Assembly (NCBI GenBank): GCA_944470555.2
Contig: OX104127.1
Span: 117,394,741-117,458,740, forward strand
Source: Heterobilharzia americana
Taxonomy: Eukaryota > Platyhelminthes > Trematoda > Strigeidida > Schistosomatidae
Direction of reading: 5' to 3'
Length of the DNA: 64,000 nt
Below the pieces are notes generated by a model. It was not told the DNA's origin, made no database searches, and was given only the letters and a program-made list of their open reading frames with translations. The position numbers were made by a program, and so were the translations under genes. Positions 53,800 to 64,000 of the stretch are shown piece by piece (position 1 is the first letter of the stretch; each line of letters starts with the position of its first letter).

Positions 53800-54639
53800 A
53801 TGTCCGACCACACTCCCAAGCTTATTCGTATTAAGCCGACTACGAACACGATCCAACTCGTGCCATATTGGCCAGACAATGCAGAAACATGGTTTCTGTA
53901 TGCCGAGGCAGATTTTCGAGAACAGGGTGTCTCAGATCCTCATTCTCGATTTCTTGCTGTCATACGTTCACTACCGCGAGAATTAAACAGGTATGTTACA
54001 GCAAACATGTTTAATCCTGAAGTAAGTGACCCTTATGCACTTCTAAAGGCCGCACTCTTGAAGAAAAGCGATCTCACAGATCGCCAACGTCTAGACGAAT
54101 TGCTTCGTAACATCGAGCTAGGCAGCCACTCAGCTACTGAAGTCCTCGCACGCATGCGAGAAGTAATCGGTGCACGAACATTTGACGATGGTTTCTTCCG
54201 AGAACTATTTCTCTCGAAACTACCACAACCGGTGCAAACCGTGTTGGTGACACTCCAGTCAGTCCCACTCGACGACCTGGCAGCCTCAGCAGATAAAATA
54301 CTGGAGATATCCAGCAGACCCGTCTCCAACGTATATTCTATCTGCGACAAAACAGAGCGCCAGGATTCAGAGGTGACCAAGTTGTGCAACTCTGTGAAAC
54401 GGTTGCTACGATCTCGAAGTCCTAGATCACGTAGCACTTCACGGAAACGCACCTTGGCGCATCGCAGCAAGTCGCGTGGTAGCCCTAAAACGAAACCCAA
54501 CAGGGTGGAAAACCCTGAATGGTGCTGGTTTCATAACACTTACGGGGATGAAGCCAGAAAATGTCGTAAACCATGCCGTTTTAAGAAGGACCCAAACTCG
54601 GGAAACGGTCACGCCGGCACGTGCTCACGGCAACCGTAG
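53800..54639 (+). CDS. Gag of CsRn1-type retrotransposon, intact frame, 279 aa
   Basis: The retroelement capsid/nucleocapsid protein packages element RNA. It has no interruptions from its ATG. The N-terminal part (about residues 20-165, with WPDNAETWFLYAEADF and FLSKLPQPVQTVL) has the form of a Ty3/gypsy capsid. Residues 200-236 are Arg/Ser-rich (RSRSPRSRSTSRKR). Near the end is a Cys-x2-His-x9-Cys-x3-Cys motif (from CWFH to CRKPC), the CHCC variant known from the CsRn1 clade instead of the usual CCHC knuckle. The start is the first ATG in this frame, 110 bp after the primer site. Its open state contrasts with the truncated pol. Confidence 0.88.
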   Translation: MSDHTPKLIRIKPTTNTIQLVPYWPDNAETWFLYAEADFREQGVSDPHSRFLAVIRSLPRELNRYVTANMFNPEVSDPYALLKAALLKKSDLTDRQRLDELLRNIELGSHSATEVLARMREVIGARTFDDGFFRELFLSKLPQPVQTVLVTLQSVPLDDLAASADKILEISSRPVSNVYSICDKTERQDSEVTKLCNSVKRLLRSRSPRSRSTSRKRTLAHRSKSRGSPKTKPNRVENPEWCWFHNTYGDEARKCRKPCRFKKDPNSGNGHAGTCSRQP

Positions 54640-55370
54640 CCGGCGGAAAAAGCCGTTTGCTCTACGTCACCGACTTAAAACGAAAGTCCGCTACCTCGTC
54701 GACACCGGCGCAGAAGTTAGCGTTCTTCCAGCAACGACAAAGGAGCGTCATCTTGACCCATCCTTCAATCTTCAAGCAGCCAACGGCAAGGCAATCGCGA
54801 CATTCGGGAGACGGTATGCCTACCTCAACTTAGGTTTACGCAAACCTATCCACTGGATTTTCCTCCTGGCAGACGTCTCTATGCCCATCATTGGCATAGA
54901 TTTGCTAAACCATTACGATCTACTCGTAGATGCTCGCCGTCGACGACTGATAGATAACAGCACAAAGTTATCTATTGGCGGCACCACCTATGTAGGTCCG
55001 AGTTTAGCCATCGTTAGGACTAAACAATCAGGCGACGCGTCCTACCAGGCAGTTCTGGAGAAATATCCAGAGTTACAGCAACCGAAGCACACTCTTCCGT
55101 GCATAACCAGCAATGTTATGCATCACGTCACAACCACAGGTCCACCTGTGGCATCCAAAGCGCGCCGTTTAGCCCCCGATAAGCTCCAAACGGCGAAAAA
55201 TGAATTCGACCACATGCTCGACCTGGGCATTATCAGACCGTCGAACAATCCTTGGGCATCGCCATTGCACATGGTTCCCAAAAAGGATAGCAACGACTGG
55301 CGTCCAACCGGTGATTACCGAAGGCTCAACGCCAAAACAACTCCGGACTCCTACCCGATACATCAATACA
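54476..55370 (+). pseudogene. Truncated pol: protease and N-terminal RT
   Basis: It overlaps gag by about 160 nt in the +1 frame, so expression would need frameshifting. The aspartic protease has YLVDTGAEVSVLPA (active-site DTGA, about 54690-54735) and MPIIGIDLLNHY. A linker with VDARRRRL follows, then the RT start LDLGIIRPSNNPWASPLHMV with PKKD..WRPTGDYRRLN. Homology stops after TTPDSYPI at about 55365, before the first catalytic Asp and the YxDD box. Non-homologous AT-rich sequence keeps the frame open to 55522. Confidence 0.88.
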
Positions 55371-55545
55371 AACCCTCGTACACTTTGCCTTTTTATATCA
55401 ATTTTTATTTACCATGTAATGAAATTTTAAAAAAAACGGTGAAGATAAGCGTAAATTTTTATTTTTCGATATGTTTATATATAAATAATTCCCATTTTTA
55501 CGCAACGTTTTCGTGGTATTAAAGACTTTTATTTATATTCCAGGT
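55371..55545. other. AT-rich segment at the pol deletion junction
   Basis: About 175 bp of very AT-rich DNA replacing the rest of pol. It ends with TTTATATTCCAG, an acceptor-like sequence, just before the GC-richer element tail resumes with GTGCAACGAGC. It could be filler DNA, a small insertion or an intron remnant. Confidence 0.45.
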
Positions 55546-55700
55546 GCAACGAGCACTGGACGGAACGTCGAAAGGAACAGATGACCGCGACCGACGTACA
55601 ATTCCATTTATTGTATTTTATTTAATCGCCACGACACCCTAGAATAAGGTTCAGACAACCAGGGGCCACCTCACGCAGTGAGCCCATCGGAAGAGTTTTA

Positions 55701-55719
55701 CCAGTGGAGAAACCACTGG
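55701..55719. repeat. Hairpin CCAGTGG-AGAAAC-CCACTGG near element 3' end
   Basis: A 7-bp perfect stem in the 3' non-coding part of the LTR element, 60 bp before the polypurine tract. Confidence 0.6.
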
Positions 55720-55766
55720 GTTTTTACTTCCGGCTGGTATCGTCTTAGGGTCCTCACGAACCCACT

Positions 55767-55776
55767 AGGGGGGGAG
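55767..55776 (+). promoter_or_regulatory. Polypurine tract
   Basis: AGGGGGGGAG ends six bases before the 3' LTR, the expected place for the plus-strand primer. Confidence 0.75.
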
Positions 55777-55781
55777 TGATC

Positions 55782-55857
55782 TGTAGCGTCATACACTTCC
55801 CCAAAATCAATAGCCTAGGGTTTGACGGCTTTCGACATTGATGCTGACCTTGATAGT
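55782..55857 (+). repeat. 3' LTR, truncated to 76 bp
   Basis: Repeats 53327-53402 with one difference (CGACT to CGGCT), then ends abruptly at GATAGT. The remaining ~270 bp of LTR are missing, so no target duplication can be tested. Confidence 0.9.
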
Positions 55858-58800
55858 CAAACAAAGATACTTAATCTGGAAAAGTTGATGAATGAGCACA
55901 ACTCATCTGGAAAAATAACAAGAGCGAGTGACTTACAATGAGCTTAATGGCTCATTATGAGGTTTTTAGAACGGTAAATCGAATTGCCTACGATGATGCT
56001 TGGTGGGCTTTTTGAAGTTTTATTGTTGATCTGTAAGTTGTATACAAGCTGTAATACTACACAGATGTCCAGACTGAACCAGGTGGTTGTCTTGGGGGAA
56101 CCACAATACGAGCATTATGCTTGAGGGCAGTGGAGCAGCGTGAAACGCTTGATTCTCATGGTAATCAGTAACCAAGATAAGGATGTAGGCCATTTATCCG
56201 TTCCAGACTGTGAAGACCATATGCACCATTAGTTTACAACACAACTTTACCAGCTTGCAAGGTAGGCTTTAAGCAGCCACCTAACTGCGGATTAGCCTCA
56301 GATATTAAAGGCTGCTTAGTTTGCTAAATGAACAATAAAAATTTTATGGTTACTCAGTGAAAATATTTTAAAAACAACATTTAAGAGGGAGATTAGCTGA
56401 TGGTCTGTAGGTCCTACTGAGAAATAATACATGAGACGAAGACAAGATCAATAAATGTAGATGTCTACGAACAGCCTGCGTGGAGTGTATATAATAATGC
56501 TGTAGGAGAAGCGTTCTGTTACTCCTTAGCTTAGCTTTTTGTAACATCATTTCTTCATTTATAGCTGGCTTCCTAATGTTACATTTATTCCGTTTGGTTA
56601 TCAAACCTCTTCCATTGCCTTTGAATCTACCTTTTCAGGTATGAAAACCTAGGACTACTTCTGGGATAGCTAAATGAGTTACTTCAATTGAATGATTTTA
56701 ACTTCTCATATTCATGTGCATGTTGTGACAACTTAATGAGTCAAGTTCCCGAGTTCAGGCCCAAAGAAAACGTCTCAAAACATAGCCTGATAATTATAAA
56801 AATCAAACTGATTAACATAACCGAGCATAGAATGTCTTTTATCAATACAAATTTCGATAAAATATCTCCGTTTTTGGTTTCCAGAAAGCTTTTCAAGCCT
56901 AGTGGAAGTATTGATGCGTATCTTTCAGTACCATGAATCAATTCAGACCCCAACATTACATTTTGTTCTCTTTCACCTTTAGTGACCGACGTTATTGAAG
57001 ATATCATTACGGGAAAAACGACCATAAGTGAGACATTATGGCTAAATCGTTAATATGCAAACTAAGCTGGTCAGTTTACCTTCGCTTAGTGGTGTTGCAA
57101 GCAAGAAATCAAGCCTTGATACCGGTAGCTCAGTGTTATCCGATAAAATTTTTCTCTTCATTAAGAGCTTATAAGATGAGTCCTCAAAATTTTCATTTGA
57201 CCATCAAGCTGATAACACTAAATCCGCATCACCAACGTCCACCATAAACCACACACAATACATGTAACCGAAGTACATCAACTCACCACGTGCGAAAACG
57301 GTACCATTACCTGTAGTATTTCTGAGATTGCCTAACATCAGTAAGATGAAAAGCATGCCTCTGAAGGATTTCTCTTTGAACGATATGATTTGCACTTACC
57401 ATCGAAAATTAAAAAACAAGTCTTGATGATGAATATCGACAATAAATTGTGTCCGAAACGTTATCCAGTAAGTAATACTGCTTCACTGCAAGACAAACCT
57501 AATAAACGGACTAAAATGGGATTCTAAATCCTGCCCACTTTTACGGAATTTTATTTACCACTTAATGTAGACAGCACTGCTCAAAAACACGTCCTAGCAC
57601 ATGATTATCACGACTCATGGCAGAACTCTTATCCAGAACTTGGCTTCTAAGCTACTTAATGGGACATAGAACCCCTAAAGGCTTCTAAACTGTCCCCCAA
57701 TCTCCCTTACATTAAAAAGTCAAACCTAAACACTTGAGTATGCCTGAGCCGAGTACTTCATATGATCACTGATGCGAAATATGATGAGTGCTAATCATAA
57801 TACATTCGATTTCACCTCTACTCCTCCAGTTGGTGAGCTCTCACCTGAACTACTCACTGTTTTTGGTTACTCAGCCATTACAAGTTGTAATGTTGCAACA
57901 TCACGCTTGAGGTATCATCAGTTGGCAGGGGTTTCACTCAGTAAGTAGTGATAGTAAGCGCTTTTTTAGTTCTATCGATAGTTTTTAACTTTTCAGTTTG
58001 ATCTACAACTTTACATTAACCGTGGTTTGCAAGTTACAGTGGTCTCTGAGCTTCATCCCATCCGAGGAGTACCCGTGAAATGTATTTTTAGTTCCTTCAT
58101 TTGTTCTTTCGGCAACTTCATATACTTTCTGATACCAACTAGAACTTGGCTTTTTGGGGTAAAAGTCCCCCTAAAATTCATTGGACAGTCTCATAAACTA
58201 ACTCTGATAAACAGAATCTGACGTTCTCTTTCAATGTTAACTGAATCCTAGGTAAGACCAATGTCAATTTGGTAAACCAGTTATTCTCATTCGAAGAAGC
58301 AGTAAGTCTTCATCAGTGATACCTATGTAAGCACTTAACCATGCCGTTACAAATGCAATGCTGCACTGCTGTAATTATTTGTCCCGTGCCAAATAATTTA
58401 ATAAGTAGCTGAAACAGGAATTTTTCAAATCTTGCTTCCAGGTCACTCGTGATGACTGAAAGAACATGAACTTCAGTATGCAGCTACTCACCAACACCTT
58501 GGCAGCAGTTCTACATTTAATACTTTGCAATGCAACAGCTATTAACCTGTGAGCAAGTCTACCTATGCAAATGAGTAAATTACTGAAACCATTGCAACTA
58601 GGTAATTCATTCCTACCCACATGCATGAACTCAAATCAAGCTATAAAAATGAGAAACTTACCTTAAAGCAGCTGATTTCGGTGGTGGATTTTGACTGTTT
58701 AGAAAGTTTTACAAGTTCGCCGCAGATTTTGTAATTTATTGATGGCTGGATGTCTCATGGCTGCCGGAAAGAAACTGTTAAGTTTTTCTGGTTAATATGC

Positions 58801-59800
58801 CGTATATCATTTATATGGGGTTCAGTCAGATCTTGGCGAAGACTAAGAGGCCCAGCTAGATGGAAAAATAATTCTATATTTCCATAGTATCCATTTGAGT
58901 TCCGGCAGGCACCTAAAATCCTTGGATTGTTAAATACAGAGTCGTTTCCTCCATAACAAAAATGGTATAGTGGCAAGGGACTTCATTCAACCGCTCCGAA
59001 AAGAATGCAAGTGTCTGAAATACGCGGCGTGCCTCCTTTTGTGAACCAGCTCTATCCGTGTCGTACGATATACTTATTAGAAAAGACGGTTTTTTTATGT
59101 TTTGCTTCACCTAATGCATCTTTCCACTTAGACAACTATTCGACTTCTAAAAACGATTGAATGGCTGAATATTATAAGTATGGCGAATGTGGGCACAGTT
59201 GGTAACATAACCATTGGGGTTGGCATCAGTTAATAGCAGTAATAATACAACGAAGGAAACCAAGTAATTTGTAGGAAACAGATCAAGCTTATTTTAGAGA
59301 GAAGAACAATGACTTTTGTGGTGGGAAGATAAATCCTGATGACTGCACATTGCTCGAATCTTAGTACTATGTGTGTTATCTTCTGTAATACCTTGTTAAC
59401 GAGCATATAAAGAAGTAGCACACCAGGGAAACTGAATCAAGTGTGCTATGTCTTTAGTGCTAATGTCTTCAGTTTGTATATCTATGTCGATTAGCTTCCA
59501 ATATCGTGTTAGGCATTCGTTTCTGAACACCAGTGGCCTGGAGTGGTTGCTATAGCAACCCTTGCAAATGCCTGAGTGACCGACCAGGTTTCTGCATTCA
59601 ACATAGGACGATAATTTTTCACAAGGGAGAGAAACGTAATTGGTAAAACAAAGAGTTGCTAAGGTGGCCTTTAAAGTCACTCGTGGTCTAGACGCTAGCG
59701 GTTCTAAAATTAGGTCCGCTGAATTGGATAAATAATAAAAATGAACGTGAAGACGGGATAGTTAGCAGGAGATGAACATTCTACAGCTCGAACGACTCAT
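55858..59800. other. Unassigned intergenic DNA
   Basis: 3.9 kb with no recognised gene. Open frames on either strand are under 100 codons and lack motifs. A segment near 59655-59690 (GGTGGCCTTTAAAGTCACTC) resembles 7703-7725, again pointing to a short dispersed repeat. Confidence 0.5.
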
Positions 59801-59809
59801 GATGCTTCC

Positions 59810-60585
59810 GGGCTCATCATTAAAAATTTACTAAGCCACTACCACGTACCTGCTGATGCCCGTCGACGAAGGCTGACAGATAAAAACATGAAGTTACCCA
59901 TTAAAAAATTGCCTAGGTAGGTCCGGGCTCAGCCACAGTTAGAACAAAACGCTCAGTCTACTCTTCCTGTCAAATAGTACTGGACAAGTGGCTGGAGCTG
60001 AGATAACTGATACTTAACCCTCAGTTCATAACCAGCAATACTATGCAACATATCACAAAAGCACGTCCACCTGTGACATTCAAAGAACATCGTCTAGACA
60101 CTGATAAGCTGAGAACAGAAAAAATCGAGCCCTATCACGCGCTCGAATTAGGCATTATCAAACCGCCGAACAGTCTTCAAGTGTCGTTATTACATATGGT
60201 CCCCGCAGAGAAACCAACTGTTGGCATCCGACCCGTGATATACGGTGGCTCAACGCTGAAATGATGCCGTCAGGATACCTGATACCTAATGTCTGCGACC
60301 AAACTGCTACTTTGGGCAGACTGAACGTATTTTATATGATCGACAAAACTGAGGCATAAAACAGATACCTAAAGAAGCAGAAGATATCCCGAAAACAGCC
60401 ATTACAACACCCAACGGACTATTTGAATTTGTGTATGACTTTTGGTCTTTGAAATGTACCACAAACATTCCTGTGTCGCGCAAGTGATGTCACACATGGT
60501 TTCGATTTCGTCCGCACTTTCACGGACGGCTGTCGCGCTAAAAGCCTCTGTACGGAAACTCGTCTTGAACACTTGTACCTTGCAT
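59810..60585 (+). mobile_element. Decayed pol fragment of a CsRn1-type LTR retrotransposon
   Basis: Frames follow the pol of 54890-55370 with stops: LLSHYHVPADARRRRLTD, an ITSNTMQHITKARPPV block, LELGIIKPPNSLQVSLLHMV and a GIRPVIYGGSTLK block. Unlike the first copy it continues into later RT: EDIPKTAITTPNGLFEFV near 60385-60440 and QTFLCRASDVTHGFDFVRTF near 60460-60525, where the catalytic YIDD box has decayed to TFTDG. It stops at about LEHLYLASSKK. No LTRs were found beside it. Confidence 0.8.
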
Positions 60586-60679
60586 CCAGTAAAAAGTAAA
60601 AGCATACTGTTTCAGTAAACACCCAGTAATGTCAAATTTTTCTGTTTACTTGGCCAGCTGTGGGTTGGTAGGCTGGTGG

Positions 60680-61520
60680 GCAGGTGGTGCACAGACACAA
60701 CAGTCCCCGCACAATCGAAACCCCGGCCGGGTCAAATCATCAGGTTCTCACACCATCGAAAAACATGCTCAAATGCTTGAGGTCCCCAGTCGGTCTTCTC
60801 AGTGCATGCCCAATCCACCTCCGCTTTCTTCTGGACTTGTGTTGAGCGATAGCTTCTTTACATTGGGCATTAAGTATAAGTCTTCGGCGAAATCTAAATC
60901 TTCTGGGTTCTTTTCCCCGGCCCAGCCAGCGTATCCCCCTCTCCTCTCTCCTCACTGTTTGTTGCATGATACAGTCCACCACAACCAGGAATATCATGGG
61001 TGATAGTAGATAGCCCTGTTTTACTCCTATCTTCACTTCACTTCAAAGGCATCACTGAGCTTCCCATTGTGAATTACTTGGCATATGGCGTCTTCGTACG
61101 GTTGTTGAGGAAGATTAATAAGGGTTTGTGGTATTCTGTAGTGTCGGAGCAACTGCCAAATTACTTGTCGGCCGACGCTGTCAAAAGCCTTCTCAAAGTC
61201 GATGAAGCTGAGGTAGAGGGTTGACTGTCATTCTATGCTCTGTCCTGTCATGATGCGGAGCGTTGCAACTTGGTCCGCATATGATTTGTACTTCCTGAAT
61301 CCAGCCAGCCAGCTTGTGACGGTCGTAGTTTTGAATCCAGCGCATCCTTTAGTCTCTCCAGGATGATGCGGCTTAATATTTTGCGAAATGTTTCTGTTTT
61401 TAACGAAATCGCTTTCTCACCCAACAAACTATAGGTGAGAAGCTTCTGGAGTAAAACTAGGAATATTAAGAAGTAGGAGTCTGGTGCTTGTAAGTTCCAA
61501 AGGAGCAGTACCATCACCGC
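60680..61520 (-). mobile_element. RTE-like non-LTR fragment C
   Basis: On the minus strand it carries AGFRKYKSYADQVATLRIM (about 61310-61250), FIDFEKAFDSVGRQVIW (about 61205), CQVIHNGKLSDAFEVK (about 61080) and LDFAEDLYLM (about 60890). It then jumps to a C-terminal RWIGHALRRPTGD-like piece near 60800. It belongs to the same family as B and B' but is more diverged. It lacks the shared B/B' frameshift around CRVIHNGK, so it descends from another lineage. The active-site box is FAED. Confidence 0.8.
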
Positions 61521-63503
61521 CGATACGGCGGCAAGGGAGAATTTAGTGGGGTAGACTCAAAATGAAAAAGACTGATGTAAAATGATGTTGACAAGATGCT
61601 CAACCGGGGGAGCGGTGATTGAGACTGAAGCGATGCCTTAAAAGATGAGCCGATTAAAAGTGATGCGTGTTTCCTTAAGTTAGGTCTGATACCCCATAGC
61701 TACTACATGGCATATTTTAGGAAATCGATTTCTTCAGCATCGGGCTAACCGCATTTTTGAACCCCTACTCGGCAAAGAATAGTTGGTGAAAACAAACTGC
61801 AACAGGAATATGGATACATATATGGATGTCCACTCGGTTTGATCAGCCTGTGGGGAGTCTCATACTTCAAAATATCCTACACCGGGAGACGCCGATGAAA
61901 ATTAGGATAGCAACAGAAAGGCCAGAGAAAAGTTGTGGCACGTGAAAAATTATTTCTCGTTCGGACCTCAGTCTCATACCTATCGTTTCAGACGCCAAGG
62001 CCTCATCTACTCGGCCACTGAAATAAAATGGCACTTTCCGTGTAGCCACGCCCGTAATTGCAGTTGGCATACTAGATCGAACTGAATGACGTATGTTGGT
62101 ACACAGGCTCCTATGCGGATGCCTCGACGCTGCCTGAATGTTTTTTGTTATAACTGGCTTGGGCATGGCTAGCAGTGAAATACAGGACGCATGTTTTGCT
62201 TGGCAAACACCTCATTTCTGACACACTCTACACCTTGCATGTTTATCTACCTCAATCTGCTTGATTTCATATAGCGTCAGTCGACATCGTGGCACTATCC
62301 TCTAAAGTATAGAGCAACCAGCGAACTGCATTCACTTAGTTTAAGTGAACGCCTTAATAGCCAGCAAGAACTATTGTTTTTCGAGAAATCTGTCTTTTAA
62401 GTGCTTGATTTGAGACCATATTATAATCAGATGCAGTGGAGATGGCTTCGAGGGCGGACACCTGCTCTTTCTTGCTGTGACTGAATGCTTAACCATGTTT
62501 TCGAAGACAGAAAACGATCAGCTTGATGTTACTGGTTTCTTCGATAAAATAGACTGCTAATTCCGTAAATTTTGTCGCTAAAAATGGAGCAGTAGGTTAA
62601 TGTGGACGCTCATCATCGTCTTCTAACCAAATTCTGTCCAGATTCTGTAGGATGACAGATCTTTTGATTCTTACTCCGTGTTGAGATACGATTATTACAA
62701 ATATAATCAAATAATAATGGTGTTTTGAAAGACAAACTTACCATAATACGCATATCGGGGGACCAGCCTTCAATTTAGACTCATGTAATTTCTTACGTTC
62801 CAGAAAATACGTTAGTTTTTAAAGGCAGGTCGGACATTCTGATTAGTTAGGCTGATAAACATGACACCCGTGAATTTTCTTACAATAACTACCTTTTCAC
62901 CACGTCGAAATCTGAGAAAAAGATCAAGTGAGCATAAGGGGTCGTAAGAGGGAGATAAATAAACAGTGAGAGCTGGGTCGCACATAAGCATATAATGAAT
63001 AAGTTCACCATGTAATGACATCGTTTCTTCTAGGCAAACGTTTTTGCTTTTCTTAGGATATGCTTGTACTTTGGAAAAACAGAAAGCGAATCAAAGACAA
63101 CTTAGAGAAGACTCCGGACACTGGTGCTTTACGTTTTAGTTCACATCAGAAACAGAGGAACTGTTTGTGTCTATCAGCTTGTTTTGTCATGTCGGTAGTT
63201 TACATGAATTCTTTCAGCGGCCAATTTAACTTGTCTGATTGAGCGGTTGTTTCGTTTGTTTCCCAAGTGATGTTAATTTGTGTTTATTAGTTCCATTGCA
63301 TTTTGTGAAGTGGGACATCCCTCAGTTCGAAGTTATCGTATTTACTGTATCCAACGTAAATTATGCGCTTTTAAAATTTAGGTTACTCTTGTTTTATTGA
63401 AACTTACGCGGTTCTATCATTCTGTTGAGTTCAACAAAGGAATATATAGTGGATCCCAATGAATTATTGCCACGACAAAACCTAATGTTTATTGTCCACT
63501 GGG
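61521..63503. other. Unassigned DNA upstream of the APP-like gene
   Basis: 2 kb including the presumed 5' UTR and promoter of the APP orthologue. No motif-bearing frame was recognised. A 99-codon minus frame (62166-61867) is not assignable. Confidence 0.5.
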
Positions 63504-63834
63504 ATGCTGCCTGCCCTTTGGATATTTGTGTTTCTTAAATGCATTACACAATCGTTGTCATTATATTCAGTTGCCTTTGAGTGTGGCAAACCAGCAGTTT
63601 ATCTGAATAACGAATTTTGGGTGATTGATTTTACTCAGGATTGTCTTGAAGACGAGCTGTCAATCTTGAATTACTGCAAAAGAGTATACAGTGGAGTGAA
63701 CATCACCTCAGTAGTTTCTGCACCTCCTGTTGATGTCGTTTTATCAGACTGGTGTGAGCTTACTCGTGGAAGCCTGGAAAAGTGTCAAGGTTCCAGAGGA
63801 AGAGTATACGAAATCAAGCCTTTTATATGTCTTG
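63504..63834 (+). CDS. Amyloid precursor protein (APP/APPL) orthologue, exon 1
   Basis: APP-family proteins are type I membrane proteins with roles in neuronal adhesion and synapses. The exon has an ATG at 63504 with an in-frame TAA 18 bp upstream. Residues 1-22 form a signal peptide (LWIFVFLKCITQ core). The E1 growth-factor-like domain follows with its conserved cysteines: FECGKPAVYLNNEFW, CLEDELSILNYCKRVYSGVNITSVV, VVLSDWC and KPFICL. This order and spacing match human APP (LQYCQEVYPELQITNVVE, NWC, YRCLVGE). The basic heparin-binding loop of vertebrate APP (KRGRKQCK) is largely replaced by less basic residues. The exon ends CTTG|GTTTGT in phase 1. Confidence 0.88.
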
Positions 63835-63873
63835 GTTTGTTCTAGTCTTGGCTTCTTAACTCTTGTTTTATAG
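63835..63873 (+). other. 39-bp intron of the APP orthologue
   Basis: GTTTGT to TTTTATAG. Removing it joins ...PFICL to D-TVPMSTLYVP in phase, reproducing the CL-x-x-x-x-(S)xLxVPxxC order of APP. The intron contains an in-frame TAG, so reading through would stop the protein at residue 113. Confidence 0.85.
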
Positions 63874-64000
63874 ACACAGTTCCCATGTCCACATTATATG
63901 TTCCCAACGGCTGTGAACTGAATAATTTAGATGATGATCGAAGTTTCGTCTGCAAGGACTATAACTTTTGGGAGAATTATGCACAGGAAGCTTGTTTGAA
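63874..64000 (+). CDS. APP orthologue, exon 2 (copper-binding subdomain), runs off window
   Basis: Encodes STLYVPNGCELNNLDDD, FVCKDYNFWENYAQEAC and onward, aligned with DALLVPDKCKFLHQERMD and VCETHLHWHTVAKETC of human APP. The cysteines, the central Trp and Ala-x-Glu are kept, but the histidines of HLHWH are replaced by Tyr, Phe and Glu. The exon is open to the window edge; E2, transmembrane and cytoplasmic parts lie beyond. Confidence 0.85.

Larger units (their letters stand above)
53327..55857 (+). mobile_element. Ty3/gypsy LTR retrotransposon of the CsRn1/Boudicca clade, internally deleted
   Basis: In order: 5' LTR (53327 to about 53671), tRNA-Trp primer site, gag (53800-54639), protease and the start of RT in an overlapping frame (to about 55370), an AT-rich stretch, non-coding 3' DNA, a polypurine tract (55767-55776) and the first 76 bp of the 3' LTR. 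The two LTR starts agree at 75 of 76 positions. RNase H, integrase and most of RT are absent, so it cannot move on its own. The CHCC Gag motif and tRNA-Trp primer use are features of the CsRn1 clade, to which schistosome Boudicca belongs. Confidence 0.9.

Noticed and set aside
54033..54500. 155-codon minus-strand frame
   Set aside because: Antisense of the intact gag frame; Arg/Ser-rich by complement.
60629..61003. 124-codon + strand frame with a Trp/Gly/Pro-rich start
   Set aside because: Antisense to the RTE-like fragment C.

Overview
The window is AT-rich, intron-rich animal DNA packed with decayed retroelements. The mix points to a trematode flatworm, most likely a Schistosoma blood fluke: a CsRn1/Boudicca-type Ty3/gypsy element with a CHCC Gag motif and a tRNA-Trp primer site, several non-LTR elements of the kinds common in schistosomes, Penelope-like elements, tRNA-derived SINEs, and host genes whose introns range from 39 bp to more than 10 kb. 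The species call is inference; no database search was possible. No bacterial-type operon, CRISPR array, rRNA or genuine tRNA gene was seen. || Host genes, all on the + strand: (1) positions 1-5007 carry the last four exons of a DIP2 (disco-interacting protein 2) orthologue, giving the C-terminal 243 residues of its adenylate-forming-like domain. (2) Positions 30292-47694 carry a complete four-exon gene for a papain-family cathepsin L-like cysteine protease of 360 aa. It has a signal sequence, an I29 propeptide, and the catalytic Gln-Cys-His-Asn set. Its second intron is 10.5 kb and full of repeats. (3) Positions 63504-64000 carry the first two exons of an amyloid-precursor-protein (APP/APPL) orthologue. 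They are separated by a 39-bp intron and the gene runs off the window. || Between the genes, 7.8-20.6 kb is a transposon graveyard. A non-LTR element (A) was split by an RTE-like element (B, 10288-13658) that is flanked by an 11-bp target-site duplication. It is followed by more non-LTR fragments and a decayed Penelope-like element. A second copy of B (B', 39894-42342) lies inverted inside cathepsin intron 2 and shares B's disabling lesions. Other items are a reverse-strand Penelope-like fragment with a GIY-YIG-type motif (26.4-27.2 kb), an almost perfect inverted repeat with ~400-bp arms (35540-36735), an internally deleted LTR retrotransposon with gag still open (53327-55857), a second decayed pol fragment of the same clade (59.8-60.6 kb) and an RTE fragment (60.7-61.5 kb). 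|| The three host genes are not obviously linked in function. No new molecular system is clearly present. The items most worth following up are the 400-bp-arm palindrome, the exon-like open segment antisense inside element A (9417-9640), the APP orthologue that lacks the usual copper-binding histidines, and the evidence that a defective RTE-like source was amplified in trans.
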